64,000 nt of DNA, from positions 124,001-188,000 of the forward strand of contig NZ_BCVP01000003.1 of NCBI RefSeq assembly GCF_001591805.1, in the 5' to 3' direction. Under the pieces are notes generated by a model. It saw nothing but the letters and a program-made list of their open reading frames with translations. It made no database searches and was not told the origin of the DNA. Positions 1-9,263 of the stretch are shown piece by piece. Both the position numbers and the translations under genes were made by a program. This stretch comes from Neobacillus novalis NBRC 102450. Lineage in GTDB: Bacteria; Bacillota; Bacilli; Bacillales; Cytobacillaceae. Each line of letters begins with the position of its first letter. The first letter of the stretch is position 1.

Positions 1-735
1 TCGTTCATATACTTTTGTTTGGAGCTCCTGTTTCCTGGCACTGGCTTTCCAATGAATTCGATTAAAGCTGTCGGAGGGTACATAGTCTCTTGTTCCAACG
101 GGTCCAAGCAAATCCTCATAAACAGAAACGGGGACAACATGGATTCCTTGAAGGACAGAGATTTGTTCCTTTATACCCTTTACAGGAATGGGCAACGGAT
201 AGACCACTGCTTGTTGTTTCACGAAATATTTGGATTCTAGAATGGTTTCCCCAAAACCTAACAGGCTGGGAACACGAAACTCGATGGAGCGAATGCGAGC
301 AATGCCCCGCTGTTTCGCTGTAAAGGGAATTTTTATCTGTTTTGCTTGATTGGTGAATAACGAAAAAGGAAACGACATCTCATACATGGAAGAAAGACTT
401 GTTTCCTGCTGTTCTTCATTTGGCGACACAAAATAATCAAAATAAATCTTCAATTCAGCTTTTAGAATCGGAAACCCTTCGTTCCGAAACGTTAAGAACC
501 ATTCGCCTTTATCGCCAATAAAAAAGTGATTTTTTACATTCAGATTTTCAAAATAGAGCTTTTCGCCTGCCCTTTTTAAATAATGCTGATTACAGAAAGC
601 GACAATCAGGAAAAAAACAGCAAGGAACAGCACTAATTTTGATTGAATATATAGACTTACAATAATAAGGATGATGGCAAAGCCGCTAATACCCGGAATT
701 TTCCGATCTTCTACCGAATACTTTTTCCAACTCAT
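1..735 (-). CDS. DUF58 domain protein, 3' end cut by window edge
   Basis: This frame is open from 735 to the window edge, giving about 245 residues without the C-terminus. The N-terminus has two hydrophobic segments (about residues 15-45), followed by a beta-rich domain. The last residues carry the DUF58 signature, including GTRDYVPSD and RIHWKASARK. The ATG overlaps the moxR stop as ATGA, so the two are translationally coupled. DUF58 proteins are known MoxR partners in moxR-DUF58-transglutaminase operons and are linked to metal-cofactor or cell-envelope maturation; the role here is inferred. A transglutaminase gene would be expected just outside the window. Confidence 0.85.
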   Translation of the reverse strand, partial: MSWKKYSVEDRKIPGISGFAIILIIVSLYIQSKLVLFLAVFFLIVAFCNQHYLKRAGEKLYFENLNVKNHFFIGDKGEWFLTFRNEGFPILKAELKIYFDYFVSPNEEQQETSLSSMYEMSFPFSLFTNQAKQIKIPFTAKQRGIARIRSIEFRVPSLLGFGETILESKYFVKQQAVVYPLPIPVKGIKEQISVLQGIHVVPVSVYEDLLGPVGTRDYVPSDSFNRIHWKASARKQELQTKVYER

Positions 736-1682
736 CCATTTGTACCTGCTTCTACCGGGACAGGTATCGAATCAAGAATTTCTGCGATAATTGTTTCTGC
801 CGTTTTCGTCAGTGACCCTTCAATTGAAAGAAAAATTCGGTGTCCCAGCACAAAGGGGGCGACTGTTTTCACATCATCTGGTGTAACATATGTCCTTCCA
901 TTTAAAAAGGCTTTTCCTTGCGCCGCTTTCATAAGCGCCAATGTTCCTCTAGGGCTCACACCTAGTTCGATGCTATTGTGCTCACGGGTCTTTCTTACAA
1001 TCGTTAAAAGGTATTCTTCGATATCCGCTGAAATTTGTGTGCTATTTATCGCTGTTTTTAATTGCTCTATTTCTTGAATGGAGAATACTTGGGCAATAGG
1101 GTCAATTTTTTTATTGCCGCGATGAATTTGCATAATTCTTTTTTCATCCTCGTAATCTGGATAACCTACTTTTATTTTGATAAAAAAACGATCCATTTGC
1201 GCAACAGGCAGTGAAAAGGTTCCTTGCTGGGATTCCACGGGATTTTGAGTCGCTATCACCATAAAGGGCTCTTCTAACGGCACTGTTATTCCATCGATGG
1301 TTACTTGCCTTTCTTCCATTACCTCCAATAGACTGGACTGGGTTCTAGGTGTTGCCCGGTTAATTTCATCCGCCAGAACGATGTTTGCCATGATGGGCCC
1401 CGGCCGGTGCACAAACTCCTGCACCTTTGGATTAAAAAACTGAATCCCGGTTACATCGCTAGGAAGAACATCCGGGGTAAACTGGATTCTCGAAAACTCC
1501 CCGCCGATTGCGGCGGCAAAGCTTTTTGCGAGCATTGTTTTTCCTGTTCCTGGGACACTTTCTAATAGAATATGTCCATTAAATAAAACGGAAATGGCCA
1601 TTAACTCCACTTCCATATCCTTTCCAACGATTACCTTGCCGATCTCCTGCTTTAATTGGTCGATTTTCTCTGTAAATCCCAT
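732..1682 (-). CDS. MoxR-family AAA+ ATPase
   Basis: This 316-residue protein has a MoxR-type AAA+ core. The Walker A motif GTGKT is at residues 45-49 and the Walker B motif LADEIN at about 103-108. It also has the family-typical ATQNP sensor 1 stretch and an arginine-rich SPRG segment near residue 245. MoxR ATPases act as chaperones that activate or insert cofactors into partner proteins, usually von Willebrand A or DUF58 proteins. The start is supported by an AGGGGA ribosome site about 8 bases upstream. It overlaps the downstream DUF58 gene by 4 bases, forming a clear operon. The specific client is unknown. Confidence 0.9.
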   Translation of the reverse strand: MGFTEKIDQLKQEIGKVIVGKDMEVELMAISVLFNGHILLESVPGTGKTMLAKSFAAAIGGEFSRIQFTPDVLPSDVTGIQFFNPKVQEFVHRPGPIMANIVLADEINRATPRTQSSLLEVMEERQVTIDGITVPLEEPFMVIATQNPVESQQGTFSLPVAQMDRFFIKIKVGYPDYEDEKRIMQIHRGNKKIDPIAQVFSIQEIEQLKTAINSTQISADIEEYLLTIVRKTREHNSIELGVSPRGTLALMKAAQGKAFLNGRTYVTPDDVKTVAPFVLGHRIFLSIEGSLTKTAETIIAEILDSIPVPVEAGTNG

Positions 1683-1773
1683 TGTTTCATCCCCTTAGAA
1701 GCTATTTGTATGTATATGTCCTTTTATATTTTAGCAAATTTTTATACTCTTCCAAACTTTTAACTAATATAAA

Positions 1774-1813
1774 GAAAAAGAGGAGAACCCGAATTACTGA
1801 GATCTCCTCTTAA
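1774..1813 (-). terminator. Intrinsic terminator of the 63-residue gene
   Basis: A 9-bp stem (1778-1786 with 1803-1811) is followed on the minus strand by a T-rich run. It separates the small gene at 1821 from the moxR operon. Confidence 0.75.
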
Positions 1814-1820
1814 AAAGCTA

Positions 1821-2012
1821 TTAACTTCTAGGTTCTTTCAAATATTGATACAAAACATCTCCGCCCCGCTGACCGATGCCGCGAAAATACTTAAAATCCT
1901 CTCTCTTTACGAGAACCTCGCGAAATTCCATAAAATCTTCATTCTTGACGTAATACTCTGAAAGCTCCCCCGTCATCAGTCGATCCAATATTTCCGTTAT
2001 TTCTTCCTTCAT
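1821..2012 (-). CDS. Small charged protein of unknown function (63 aa)
   Basis: The start is placed at the ATG at 2012, because AAAGGTGGTG lies directly upstream; the frame stays open to 2075 but has no good ribosome site there. The product is short, acidic and probably helical (MKEEITEILDR at the start), ending in a segment with YFRGIGQRGG. I do not recognise a family. It is a single-gene unit with its own terminator and a cre-like sequence about 81 bases upstream of the start, so carbon catabolite control is possible. Confidence 0.7.
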   Translation of the reverse strand: MKEEITEILDRLMTGELSEYYVKNEDFMEFREVLVKREDFKYFRGIGQRGGDVLYQYLKEPRS

Positions 2013-2092
2013 AGCTGCACCACCTTTACCTAAATATATTTTACCGTAAAGACCTTTCTCAAAGTCAACCTTCATATTCTTACACTCTATTT

Positions 2093-2107
2093 TTGTAAGC
2101 GTTTTCT
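2093..2107. promoter_or_regulatory. cre-like site (CcpA)
   Basis: The 15-mer TTGTAAGCGTTTTCT fits the Bacillus cre consensus WTGNAANCGNWNNCW at every fixed position. It lies between the divergent 63-residue gene (start 2012) and ykvS (start 2256), and is closer to the former. Function is inferred from the match only. Confidence 0.5.
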
Positions 2108-2255
2108 ATTCTTTTTGTAGGATTTGTTACATATAATCAATTATTCAAGAGGAATTAACAAAATTGTCAAATAAAAGCCTTTACGAATTCAAAAAAGTAG
2201 TGCAAACTGTTATTTAAATGATTTTATAGTTTTGTAATGTAGAGGAGAGAGACTA

Positions 2256-2444
2256 ATGAAAAAAGCAGAAGTAGGTAATATCATCGAATTCCGCGGCGGC
2301 TTGCAGGGGATTGTAGAAAAGGTAAATGAAAATTCTGTCATAGTCGACCTAACATTTATGGATAATTACCGCGATTTAGAATTGGATCAGCGTACAGTTG
2401 TCAACCATAAAAACTATAAGGTGGTAAAAGAAAGCGCTTATTAA
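2256..2444 (+). CDS. ykvS: YkvS-like DUF2187 small protein
   Basis: This 62-residue protein matches my memory of Bacillus subtilis YkvS over its whole length: AEVGNIIEF near the start, GLQGIVEKVNENSVIVDLT in the middle and a VVNHKNYKV end. DUF2187 proteins are small KOW/SH3-like beta barrels of unknown function. The ribosome site GAGGAGAGAG sits just upstream of the ATG. The gene stands alone and ends in a strong hairpin shared with the converging small gene at 2490. Confidence 0.85.
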   Translation: MKKAEVGNIIEFRGGLQGIVEKVNENSVIVDLTFMDNYRDLELDQRTVVNHKNYKVVKESAY

Positions 2445-2455
2445 TAGAATCGTAG

Positions 2456-2480
2456 AAAAGGCAGCCCAGGCTGCCTTTTC
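2456..2480. terminator. Bidirectional terminator
   Basis: A near-perfect stem AAAAGGCAGC/GCTGCCTTTT separates the converging genes ykvS and the 39-residue ORF and can serve both. Confidence 0.85.
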
Positions 2481-2489
2481 CCTTATGTC

Positions 2490-2609
2490 TTACTTTCCTT
2501 GCCCAGTTTCTTTTGCGATCTGCTTTAATGATTTTACCTTACCATGGGGATTTTGATCCTGTTTCCTGACAGTCCATTCCCTTTCATGCTGACTCTGCGA
2601 TTTACTCAT
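2490..2609 (-). CDS. 39-residue small protein (DUF6254-like)
   Basis: A 39-codon frame starts at 2609, with AAAGGAG about 7 bases upstream on the minus strand. The peptide is very hydrophilic and basic, with the segment REWTVRKQDQNPHGKVKS. This resembles short Bacillaceae proteins that I recall as DUF6254, but I cannot confirm that here. Good ribosome site, convergent terminator and normal codon use support a real gene. Function is unknown; a spore-related small protein is one possibility. Confidence 0.65.
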   Translation of the reverse strand: MSKSQSQHEREWTVRKQDQNPHGKVKSLKQIAKETGQGK

Positions 2610-2754
2610 CACATTCACTCCTTTCCCGATTATTTTTTTCTTCTTTTGATAATCTTATCAATGTATTTGGCTAAAATGTTTAATGTAATCATTTCCTTTC
2701 CGGCATTTTTTTTGTTAAAGTATACTTTATTGATTCTTAAAGGGGTTCGCTAAA

Positions 2755-3366
2755 ATGAAAAAACACTTCCTAAACATCCGCTTTATTGCCGGATTGATGA
2801 TTGCACATGCACTGATGTTCTTTTCCTTTCATGATAAAGCAATCTTTTGGTATATCTTTACTGGATCATTGCTCGTGCTAATAGCGTTTGCGATGTTTCA
2901 AGGTGATGTTGATGATGAGGCACCCTTTTTCCAATATATTTTCCTGGGAGCAATCAGCGGACTCTTGTTATATTTTGTCTTTTGGATGGGATTTCAAGCC
3001 ATCCACAATCTTCATCTTCCGTTTGAGAAAGACATCAAAAAACTGTACCGCTGGTATGAACCAAAACTGTTTTGGCAGTATATTGCACTAGTTTTGGTTG
3101 CTGCGCCTGGAGAAGAACTTTTTTGGCGGGGGTTTATCCAAAAAAGTCTATTAGCTAACTTTAAACCGATTGTCAGCATTGGAATAGCCGCGGTATTATT
3201 CGCTTCAGTACATATCTATTCAGGCTCATTTTTACTAGTCTTTGCTGCCTTAATTTCAGGTTTTTTCTGGGGTTTACTTTATTATTGGAAAAAGAGTATG
3301 CCGCTTGTCATTGTTTCACATATCATCTTTGATATTATGATTTTTATCATCTTACCGTTAAAATAG
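2755..3366 (+). CDS. CPBP (CAAX/Abi) family intramembrane metalloprotease
   Basis: This 203-residue integral membrane protein has about six to seven hydrophobic segments. It carries the CPBP motifs: GEELFWRGF at residues 119-127, a histidine in the segment VLFASVHIYSG, and a C-terminal SHIIFD. The paired glutamates and histidines are the proposed catalytic residues. Family members process CAAX-like tails or small peptides, or give immunity to bacteriocins; nothing nearby indicates a substrate. The start follows an AAAGGGG ribosome site. It is a single-gene unit ending in a bidirectional hairpin. Confidence 0.85.
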   Translation: MKKHFLNIRFIAGLMIAHALMFFSFHDKAIFWYIFTGSLLVLIAFAMFQGDVDDEAPFFQYIFLGAISGLLLYFVFWMGFQAIHNLHLPFEKDIKKLYRWYEPKLFWQYIALVLVAAPGEELFWRGFIQKSLLANFKPIVSIGIAAVLFASVHIYSGSFLLVFAALISGFFWGLLYYWKKSMPLVIVSHIIFDIMIFIILPLK

Positions 3367-3400
3367 AGAAAGCAGCTGATACCTCTTCAGCTGCTTTCTT
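3367..3400. terminator. Bidirectional terminator
   Basis: A 13-bp stem built on AAAGCAGCTGA/TCAGCTGCTTT lies between the converging CPBP and ykvI genes; it overlaps the ykvI stop region. Confidence 0.85.
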
Positions 3401-4448
3401 AATTTCTCTTACTTGGTGTAAATGGTTTCATCCATAATAAAATAAAAAACGACATACAAATATAGCCGAACAAAGGATATAGATAGGAAAGGAGCGTACT
3501 ATAATTCACAAGGCTAATTAAGTACGAGACGGCAAAAATAGCAGTAACCGATACCATTGTCGAAACCGGAACAAGCTGCTGCAGCTGCCTATCAAGACCA
3601 AAGACATTTCCAATCACAGAAGTAAAAATCTCCCCATAAATAACCAGGACAAAAATCCAATAAAAAAATGGAGCCAGGTTTTTCATAATAATGGCCATTG
3701 GAATATCATATAATTCTAAATTCGGCAGCATAATTAACGTAAAATGACTACCGATTAAAATCAGTGTTAATGCCAGTCCGCCAAGGATTCCCCCCCATTT
3801 GATTGTCCAGTCATCCTTAACCTCGGTGGCAACCGGTACTAATACTGCCTGGGCTAAGCCAAGATTCAATGCTGCATAAGAAAAAGGAGCAATCACACTC
3901 TTCCAGCCATCCGGAGCATGAGGAATATACAAAAATTGTTCTAAAAAGTTCGGCATTTGCACGGATAAAAACATCAAGATTAAGCTGAAGGTGATCATCA
4001 ATGGAACAACAAATGTATTAACAGCAAACAGACCTTTTGTTCCGACAAGCATCACAAGATAGGAAAGAAATATTGTTAGAAAAACGCCAATATTTCTTGG
4101 AAGCCCTAACTGTTCATCAAAAACCGCTCCTGCTCCGGCAAGCATTACTGCGCTAACCCCAAGAAGCATTAAAAGCATAAATATATTAATGACACTGCCT
4201 GCCCATTTTCCAAACAGGTACTCATTAAACTCTTGATAGGATTTTGCCTCGATTTGAGCCGCCATTCTCATCATTTTCGACCCAATCATGACAAAGAGAT
4301 AACCGCTCATTAATATACTAATAAAGCCAAAGAAACCGAATCGCGAAAAAAATTCAACGATTTCTTTTCCTGTGGCGAATCCTGCTCCCACAACAGTTCC
4401 TACATAAACTGCCGCAATTTGAAAGGCTTGATTCCAGTTCCTTTTCAC
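3399..4448 (-). CDS. ykvI: YkvI-like polytopic membrane protein
   Basis: This 349-residue protein has about ten transmembrane segments. The N-terminal signature YVGTVVGAGFATGKEI is typical of YkvI, a distant member of the APC/SSS-type transporter fold with a glycine-rich broken first helix. The substrate is not known; members are often annotated only as 'YkvI family membrane protein'. It is monocistronic, divergent from clpE, and ends at the shared terminator. ykv-type genes (ykvS, ykvI and later ykvA) recur in this window. Confidence 0.85.
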   Translation of the reverse strand: MKRNWNQAFQIAAVYVGTVVGAGFATGKEIVEFFSRFGFFGFISILMSGYLFVMIGSKMMRMAAQIEAKSYQEFNEYLFGKWAGSVINIFMLLMLLGVSAVMLAGAGAVFDEQLGLPRNIGVFLTIFLSYLVMLVGTKGLFAVNTFVVPLMITFSLILMFLSVQMPNFLEQFLYIPHAPDGWKSVIAPFSYAALNLGLAQAVLVPVATEVKDDWTIKWGGILGGLALTLILIGSHFTLIMLPNLELYDIPMAIIMKNLAPFFYWIFVLVIYGEIFTSVIGNVFGLDRQLQQLVPVSTMVSVTAIFAVSYLISLVNYSTLLSYLYPLFGYICMSFFILLWMKPFTPSKRN

Positions 4449-4540
4449 TCCATCTCCCCCTTATCATAAATATATGACCATGGGGACAAACAAAGACGAG
4501 CTTTTTTTCTAATTAGTAAGCATTCCCATAGTCAAAATAC

Positions 4541-4569
4541 TTGAAAGTCAAAAAAGGTCAGAGTATACT
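4541..4569 (+). promoter_or_regulatory. SigA promoter of clpE
   Basis: TTGAAA (4541-4546) and TATACT (4564-4569) are separated by exactly 17 bases, 60 bases upstream of the clpE start. CtsR repeats overlap the core and follow it. Confidence 0.75.
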
Positions 4570-4596
4570 ATGTTCATAAGGTCAAATATAGTCAAA
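4546..4596. promoter_or_regulatory. Tandem CtsR heat-shock operators of clpE
   Basis: The heptad repeat (A/G)GTCAAA-N3-(A/G)GTCAAA occurs perfectly at 4580-4596 and with one mismatch at 4546-4562. An extra single heptad AGTCAAA is at 4530-4536. The first site lies between and over the -35/-10 elements and the second just downstream, the expected arrangement for repression by CtsR. Confidence 0.9.
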
Positions 4597-4628
4597 GTCA
4601 AATTAACAAATAACAGGGAGGGTTTTTA

Positions 4629-6788
4629 ATGCTTTGTCAACGATGCAATCAAAATCAAGCACATATTCAATTATCTGTGAAAGTGAACGGGCAGCGAAAT
4701 GATATGAAACTCTGCCATGATTGTTATACAAAAGAAAAGCAAGCATTAGGCGCGGGCTTTGGAATGAAAATGAATCCTTTTCAAGGATTTCCACTTGAAG
4801 ATTTCTTTATGAATAAAAACTATTCAGACGGTCAAAACCCGACTAATCAATTTGCACCGCAAACTCAGCGTAAAACTGCACACGGAGGTTTTATTGATCA
4901 ATTCGGCCGGAACTTAACCCATCTAGCTAATGCAGGCTTAATTGACCCGGTAATTGGACGCGACGAGGAAGTCAATCGCGTCATTGAAATCCTAAATCGA
5001 CGAAACAAAAATAATCCAGTACTAATCGGTGAACCCGGTGTCGGGAAAACAGCTATTGCCGAAGGGCTTGCCCAAAAAATTGCTGACGGAGATGTCCCTG
5101 GCAAACTGCGAAATAAAGAAGTTTATTTATTAGATGTTGCATCACTTGTTGCCAATACCGGAATCCGCGGGCAATTTGAGGAACGCATGAAACAATTAAT
5201 CACAGAGGTACAGGAGCGCAAGAATGTGATCCTGTTCATTGATGAAATTCATCTGCTTGTTGGAGCAGGCTCTGCAGAAGGTTCCATGGATGCCGGCAAC
5301 ATCTTAAAGCCTGCACTTGCCCGCGGTGAATTGCAGTTAGTCGGTGCCACAACCTTAAAGGAATACAGGCAAATTGAAAAGGATGCCGCCTTAGAACGCC
5401 GCTTCCAGCCAGTACACGTCCAAGAACCAACTGCCGGCGCTGCGATTGAAATCTTAAAAGGCATTCAGAAGAAATACGAGGATTATCACGATGTCATTTA
5501 TACAGATGAAGCAATCCTGGCTTGTGTAAACCTATCACAGCGCTATATTCAAGACCGTTTCCTGCCGGACAAAGCGATTGACTTACTTGATGAAGCAGGT
5601 TCAAAATTGAATCTTACTGCTGATAACATTAGTAATGAGCAGATTGAAGCACGCCTAAAGGAAATTGTAGCTGCTAAGGAAGAAGTACTTAAAAATGAAG
5701 AGTATGAAAAGGCAGCAAAGCTGCGTGATGAAGAAGCAAAACTTGAGAAGTCTTTAAATCATGTTCCAAGTTCGGAGAGACCAATTGTAACGATAAATCA
5801 TATTCAAGAAATCATTGAACAAAAAACCGGAATTCCGGTTGGTAAGCTACAGCAAGACGAACAGCTAAAAATGAAAAATTTAGAAGAAAACTTAAACAAA
5901 AAGGTCATCGGGCAAGAAAAAGCTGTCCAAAAAATTTCAAAAGCGATCCGCCGCAGCCGTGCCGGCTTAAAAGCAAAGAATCGTCCAATCGGCTCATTCT
6001 TATTTGTCGGCCCGACAGGTGTCGGAAAAACCGAGTTATCGAAAACACTTGCGGAAGAATTATTTGGGACAAAGAATTCGATGATTCGCCTTGATATGAG
6101 CGAATACATGGAAAAGCACAGTGTCGCTAAATTAATTGGTTCTCCTCCCGGCTATATTGGTCATGATGAGGCAGGTCAACTTACTGAAAAAGTTCGTCGG
6201 AACCCTTATAGCATTATTTTACTGGACGAAATTGAAAAGGCGCATCCTGACGTCCAGCATATGTTCCTGCAAATCCTTGAAGACGGCCGTCTCACGGATA
6301 GTCAGGGAAGAATTGTAAGCTTTAAGGATACGGTCATCATAATGACCAGCAATGCCAGCATTGCCCACAAACCAGTTCACGTTGGCTTCGGAATAAGTGA
6401 AGCAGTTGAGGAAGCAAGTATTCTCGATTCGCTCGGCAGCTTCTTTAAGCCAGAATTTTTAAATCGTTTTGATAGTATTATTGAGTTTAACTCACTCGCT
6501 AAAGATCATATTTTGTATATTGTTGATTTAATGTTAGCTGTTTTAAATGAAACATTAGCAGAACAAAACATTGAATTAACCATCACAGCGGATGCAAAAG
6601 AAAAACTAGCTGAGCTTGGTTACCACCCTGCTTTTGGCGCACGTCCTCTTCGCAGGGTAATCCAAGAACAGCTTGAAGATAAAATCGCTGACTTCATCTT
6701 AGATCAGCCGGATACAAAAAAATTAGCCGCTGTAGTTGAAGACGGGGAATTAAAAGTTGTTTCAGAAATTGCAGTAACTGTTAAGTGA
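4629..6788 (+). CDS. clpE: ClpE, Hsp100/Clp ATPase with N-terminal zinc finger
   Basis: This 719-residue Clp ATPase works with ClpP to unfold and degrade damaged proteins under heat stress. Features in order: a zinc finger with cysteines 3, 6, 29 and 32; first AAA+ domain with Walker A GEPGVGKT (134-141) and FIDEIH; a UVR-like coiled linker ([13 protein letters not shown]); second AAA+ domain with GPTGVGKT (461-468) and LLDEIEKAH; and a C-terminal D2-small domain. The zinc finger separates ClpE from ClpC. The start follows GGGAGG at good spacing. The tandem CtsR operators upstream indicate strong repression in unstressed cells. Length and motifs are complete. Confidence 0.97.
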   Translation: MLCQRCNQNQAHIQLSVKVNGQRNDMKLCHDCYTKEKQALGAGFGMKMNPFQGFPLEDFFMNKNYSDGQNPTNQFAPQTQRKTAHGGFIDQFGRNLTHLANAGLIDPVIGRDEEVNRVIEILNRRNKNNPVLIGEPGVGKTAIAEGLAQKIADGDVPGKLRNKEVYLLDVASLVANTGIRGQFEERMKQLITEVQERKNVILFIDEIHLLVGAGSAEGSMDAGNILKPALARGELQLVGATTLKEYRQIEKDAALERRFQPVHVQEPTAGAAIEILKGIQKKYEDYHDVIYTDEAILACVNLSQRYIQDRFLPDKAIDLLDEAGSKLNLTADNISNEQIEARLKEIVAAKEEVLKNEEYEKAAKLRDEEAKLEKSLNHVPSSERPIVTINHIQEIIEQKTGIPVGKLQQDEQLKMKNLEENLNKKVIGQEKAVQKISKAIRRSRAGLKAKNRPIGSFLFVGPTGVGKTELSKTLAEELFGTKNSMIRLDMSEYMEKHSVAKLIGSPPGYIGHDEAGQLTEKVRRNPYSIILLDEIEKAHPDVQHMFLQILEDGRLTDSQGRIVSFKDTVIIMTSNASIAHKPVHVGFGISEAVEEASILDSLGSFFKPEFLNRFDSIIEFNSLAKDHILYIVDLMLAVLNETLAEQNIELTITADAKEKLAELGYHPAFGARPLRRVIQEQLEDKIADFILDQPDTKKLAAVVEDGELKVVSEIAVTVK

Positions 6789-6792
6789 TAAT

Positions 6793-6831
6793 AAAGCGAA
6801 GCCACTAATGAAGCGGCTTCGCTTTATTTTT
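6793..6831. terminator. Terminator between clpE and the M3 peptidase gene
   Basis: Stem AAAGCGAAGCC (6793-6803) pairs perfectly with GGCTTCGCTTT (6815-6825) and is followed by a T-rich tail for clpE. Confidence 0.85.
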
Positions 6832-8526
6832 TTATAGTTTTTTATCATCTACAGAATTTAGCCAATTCTCAATTACACCGACAACTGATTCGACACAGCC
6901 ATCTTCAAAAGGTGAAATTAAGTTTGCCGCTTCGGCAAGTTTGGTAAACGACATGCTGCCGCCAAGCTTACACAGCTTGACGTAATCTGCCCAAGCTTCT
7001 TCTTGATTCTCTCTTGACCGTTTCCAGAATTGGAAGGCGCAAATTTGCGCAAGCGTGTAATCAATATAATAAAACGGTGAATTATATATATGTCCCTGGC
7101 GCTGCCAGAAGCCGCCATTTTCTAAATATTCATTGCCATCATAGTCTTTATGCGGCATATATTTTTTCTCAATTTCACGCCATTGCCGTTTGCGTTCTGC
7201 TGGAGAAGCGGTTGGATTTTCATATACCCAATGCTGGAATTCATCAACTGAAACCCCATATGGCAAGAATAGAAGCGCACCACTTAAGTGGGAAAACTTA
7301 TATTTATCTGTATCCTCTTGAAAGAAAAGCTCCATCCATGGCCAAGTAAAAAACTCCATACTCATGGAATGAATTTCACAAGCCTCAAAGGTCGGCCAAT
7401 AATATTCCGGAATTTCAAACTGACGGCTGGAATAAACCTGGAAGGCATGGCCTGCTTCATGTGTCAGTACATCAATATCCCCTGAAGTTCCATTGAAATT
7501 AGAGAAAATAAACGGCGCTTTATAGTTCTCAATAAACGAACAATATCCACCGCCGGCTTTCCCTTTCTTGGCGACGAGGTCCATAAGGTTATTTTCCTGC
7601 ATAAAACGGAAAAAGTCGCCCGTTTCCTTTGATAGGTCTTCATACATTTTTTGTCCGTTTTCAATAATCCAATCCGGACTTCCCTTTGGAATTGCATTCC
7701 CAGTTTGAAAAACGAAGCCTTCATCATAATAATTTAATTGTTCAAGGCCTAATCGTTCGCGTTGACGCTCTTTAAGTTTTGTCGCAATTGGGACAATAAA
7801 ATCTTTCACCTGCTGGCGGAAATTAGCGACCATTTCTGCGTTATAATCGGTTCGCATCATTCGGTAGTATCCAAGTTCAACAAAATTTTCAAACCCTAAT
7901 TTTTCGGCTATTTCAGTTCTTACTTTGACAAGCTCATCATAAATTCGGTCAAGCTCTGCTTCATGTTCAGCGAAGAAACCAAATTTCGCCTCACTTGCCC
8001 GCTTGCGCATTTCTCTGTCAGTCGATTCGATGAACGGATCGATTTGTGCAAGTGTCCGTTCTTCTCCTTCAAAGTCAATTTTCGCTGCAGCAATCAGCTT
8101 CGTATATTCTGTTGATAACCGATTTTCCTTTTGCAATAACGGAACGATTTCCGGTTTAAACGTCTTAAGCTGTCCTTCGGCTAGTGCGAAAAGCTGATTG
8201 CCCCACTTTTCTTCTAACTCATTGCGGAATTTTGAATCAACCAAGGCTTGATAATAGTTGGTCACTAACCCTTCAACCTCAGGCTGGAGTTCATCCATAT
8301 AATCTTGTTCTGCTTTATAAAACTCGTCGTTCGTATCAATCGAATGACGGATATAGCAAAGGTTAAACATAGTGCCAAGATCATTTCTAAGCTCATTTAC
8401 CAAATTCATTGCCTTACTTTGTTCCTCAACGGTGGCAGAATTCTTGAATTCTTCAATCGCCGCGTTAAACTTTGTTGTGATGTCAGTAAGATTTGGCCGT
8501 TCATATGTATAATTTTCAAAGTTCAT
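6832..8526 (-). CDS. M3-family oligoendopeptidase (PepF-like)
   Basis: This 564-residue cytosolic zinc metallopeptidase has the M3 signature HEAGH at residues 356-360 in the context DVLTHEAGHAFQVYSS, with the third zinc ligand in the glutamate-rich helix about 25 residues on (EACEIHSMSMEF). Family members cleave oligopeptides of roughly 5-20 residues and recycle peptides. It has no signal peptide. The ribosome site AGGAGAGAG precedes the ATG. Single-gene unit. Whether it is the true PepF or the shorter M3 paralogue common in bacilli cannot be decided by eye. Confidence 0.9.
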   Translation of the reverse strand: MNFENYTYERPNLTDITTKFNAAIEEFKNSATVEEQSKAMNLVNELRNDLGTMFNLCYIRHSIDTNDEFYKAEQDYMDELQPEVEGLVTNYYQALVDSKFRNELEEKWGNQLFALAEGQLKTFKPEIVPLLQKENRLSTEYTKLIAAAKIDFEGEERTLAQIDPFIESTDREMRKRASEAKFGFFAEHEAELDRIYDELVKVRTEIAEKLGFENFVELGYYRMMRTDYNAEMVANFRQQVKDFIVPIATKLKERQRERLGLEQLNYYDEGFVFQTGNAIPKGSPDWIIENGQKMYEDLSKETGDFFRFMQENNLMDLVAKKGKAGGGYCSFIENYKAPFIFSNFNGTSGDIDVLTHEAGHAFQVYSSRQFEIPEYYWPTFEACEIHSMSMEFFTWPWMELFFQEDTDKYKFSHLSGALLFLPYGVSVDEFQHWVYENPTASPAERKRQWREIEKKYMPHKDYDGNEYLENGGFWQRQGHIYNSPFYYIDYTLAQICAFQFWKRSRENQEEAWADYVKLCKLGGSMSFTKLAEAANLISPFEDGCVESVVGVIENWLNSVDDKKL

Positions 8527-8605
8527 TTATCTCTCTCCTATAGTAAAAATTTTTTTAATATTCCAACCCCTTTTATTATACACTATCGACTACTATTCAT
8601 TACAA

Positions 8606-8632
8606 AAAAAATACGACCATTGGCCGTATTAA
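8606..8632 (-). terminator. Terminator of the MarR gene
   Basis: Stem AATACGACCA/TTGG-CCGTATT overlaps the marR stop codon and is followed by eight T residues on the minus strand. Confidence 0.7.
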
Positions 8633-9069
8633 AATTTTCCCGCAGGCAGACCTAGTTTTTTCAACAGGTCAATTGCTTCTGTTTTCTCAGAATCTGTGAG
8701 GCTCGACATTAACCTATCGATTTGCGCTGCATGCTCCGGAAAAATATCCTGAATAAACTTTTTTCCCTCGTCCGTTATTTGAGCGTACGTTACCCTTCGG
8801 TCGCTTGGACAGGCGACTCTTATCAACAATCCCTTTTGTTCGAGCTTATCGACCACGTAAGTAATGCTTCCGCTCGCAAGCAATATTTTTCCGCCAATTT
8901 GCTGCATCGGCTGATCGCCTTTATGATAAAGCAGTTCTAAAACAGCAAATTCAGTAGGATTTAACCCACTTGCCTGAATAACCTTATTCACGTGTTCATT
9001 AATGGCTTTATAAGCTCTTGAAAGGACAATATATAGCTTCAATGATTTAGCAATTGCATCATTTTCCAT
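8629..9069 (-). CDS. MarR-family transcriptional regulator
   Basis: This 146-residue protein has a winged helix-turn-helix. The recognition region reads GGKILLASGSITYVVDKLEQKGLL, followed by a DRRV-type wing (ACPSDRRVTYAQIT). The glycine-serine-rich segment and overall layout resemble MarR proteins found near peroxide or aromatic-compound genes. No ligand cysteine is obvious apart from the one in ACPSDRR, so the signal is unknown. It is transcribed alone and divergently from the histidine kinase at 9264. A weak TTTA-CGC-TAAA palindrome lies upstream and could be an autoregulatory site. Confidence 0.9.
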   Translation of the reverse strand: MENDAIAKSLKLYIVLSRAYKAINEHVNKVIQASGLNPTEFAVLELLYHKGDQPMQQIGGKILLASGSITYVVDKLEQKGLLIRVACPSDRRVTYAQITDEGKKFIQDIFPEHAAQIDRLMSSLTDSEKTEAIDLLKKLGLPAGKF

Positions 9070-9263
9070 ACAAAACTCATCCTTTTAAGTTTATATAATC
9101 ATAATCTAGTTTACGCTAAATTATCTCGATTTCAAAGTTATTATAAAAAAAAAATGTATTTCTGTCAAATTATCTTAAAAAAACAGGAATATTTCATTAA
9201 CATGCGGACCAGATGGTATAATAGTTACATTTATAATTAAGCGAATTTTATCGAGGTATATAA

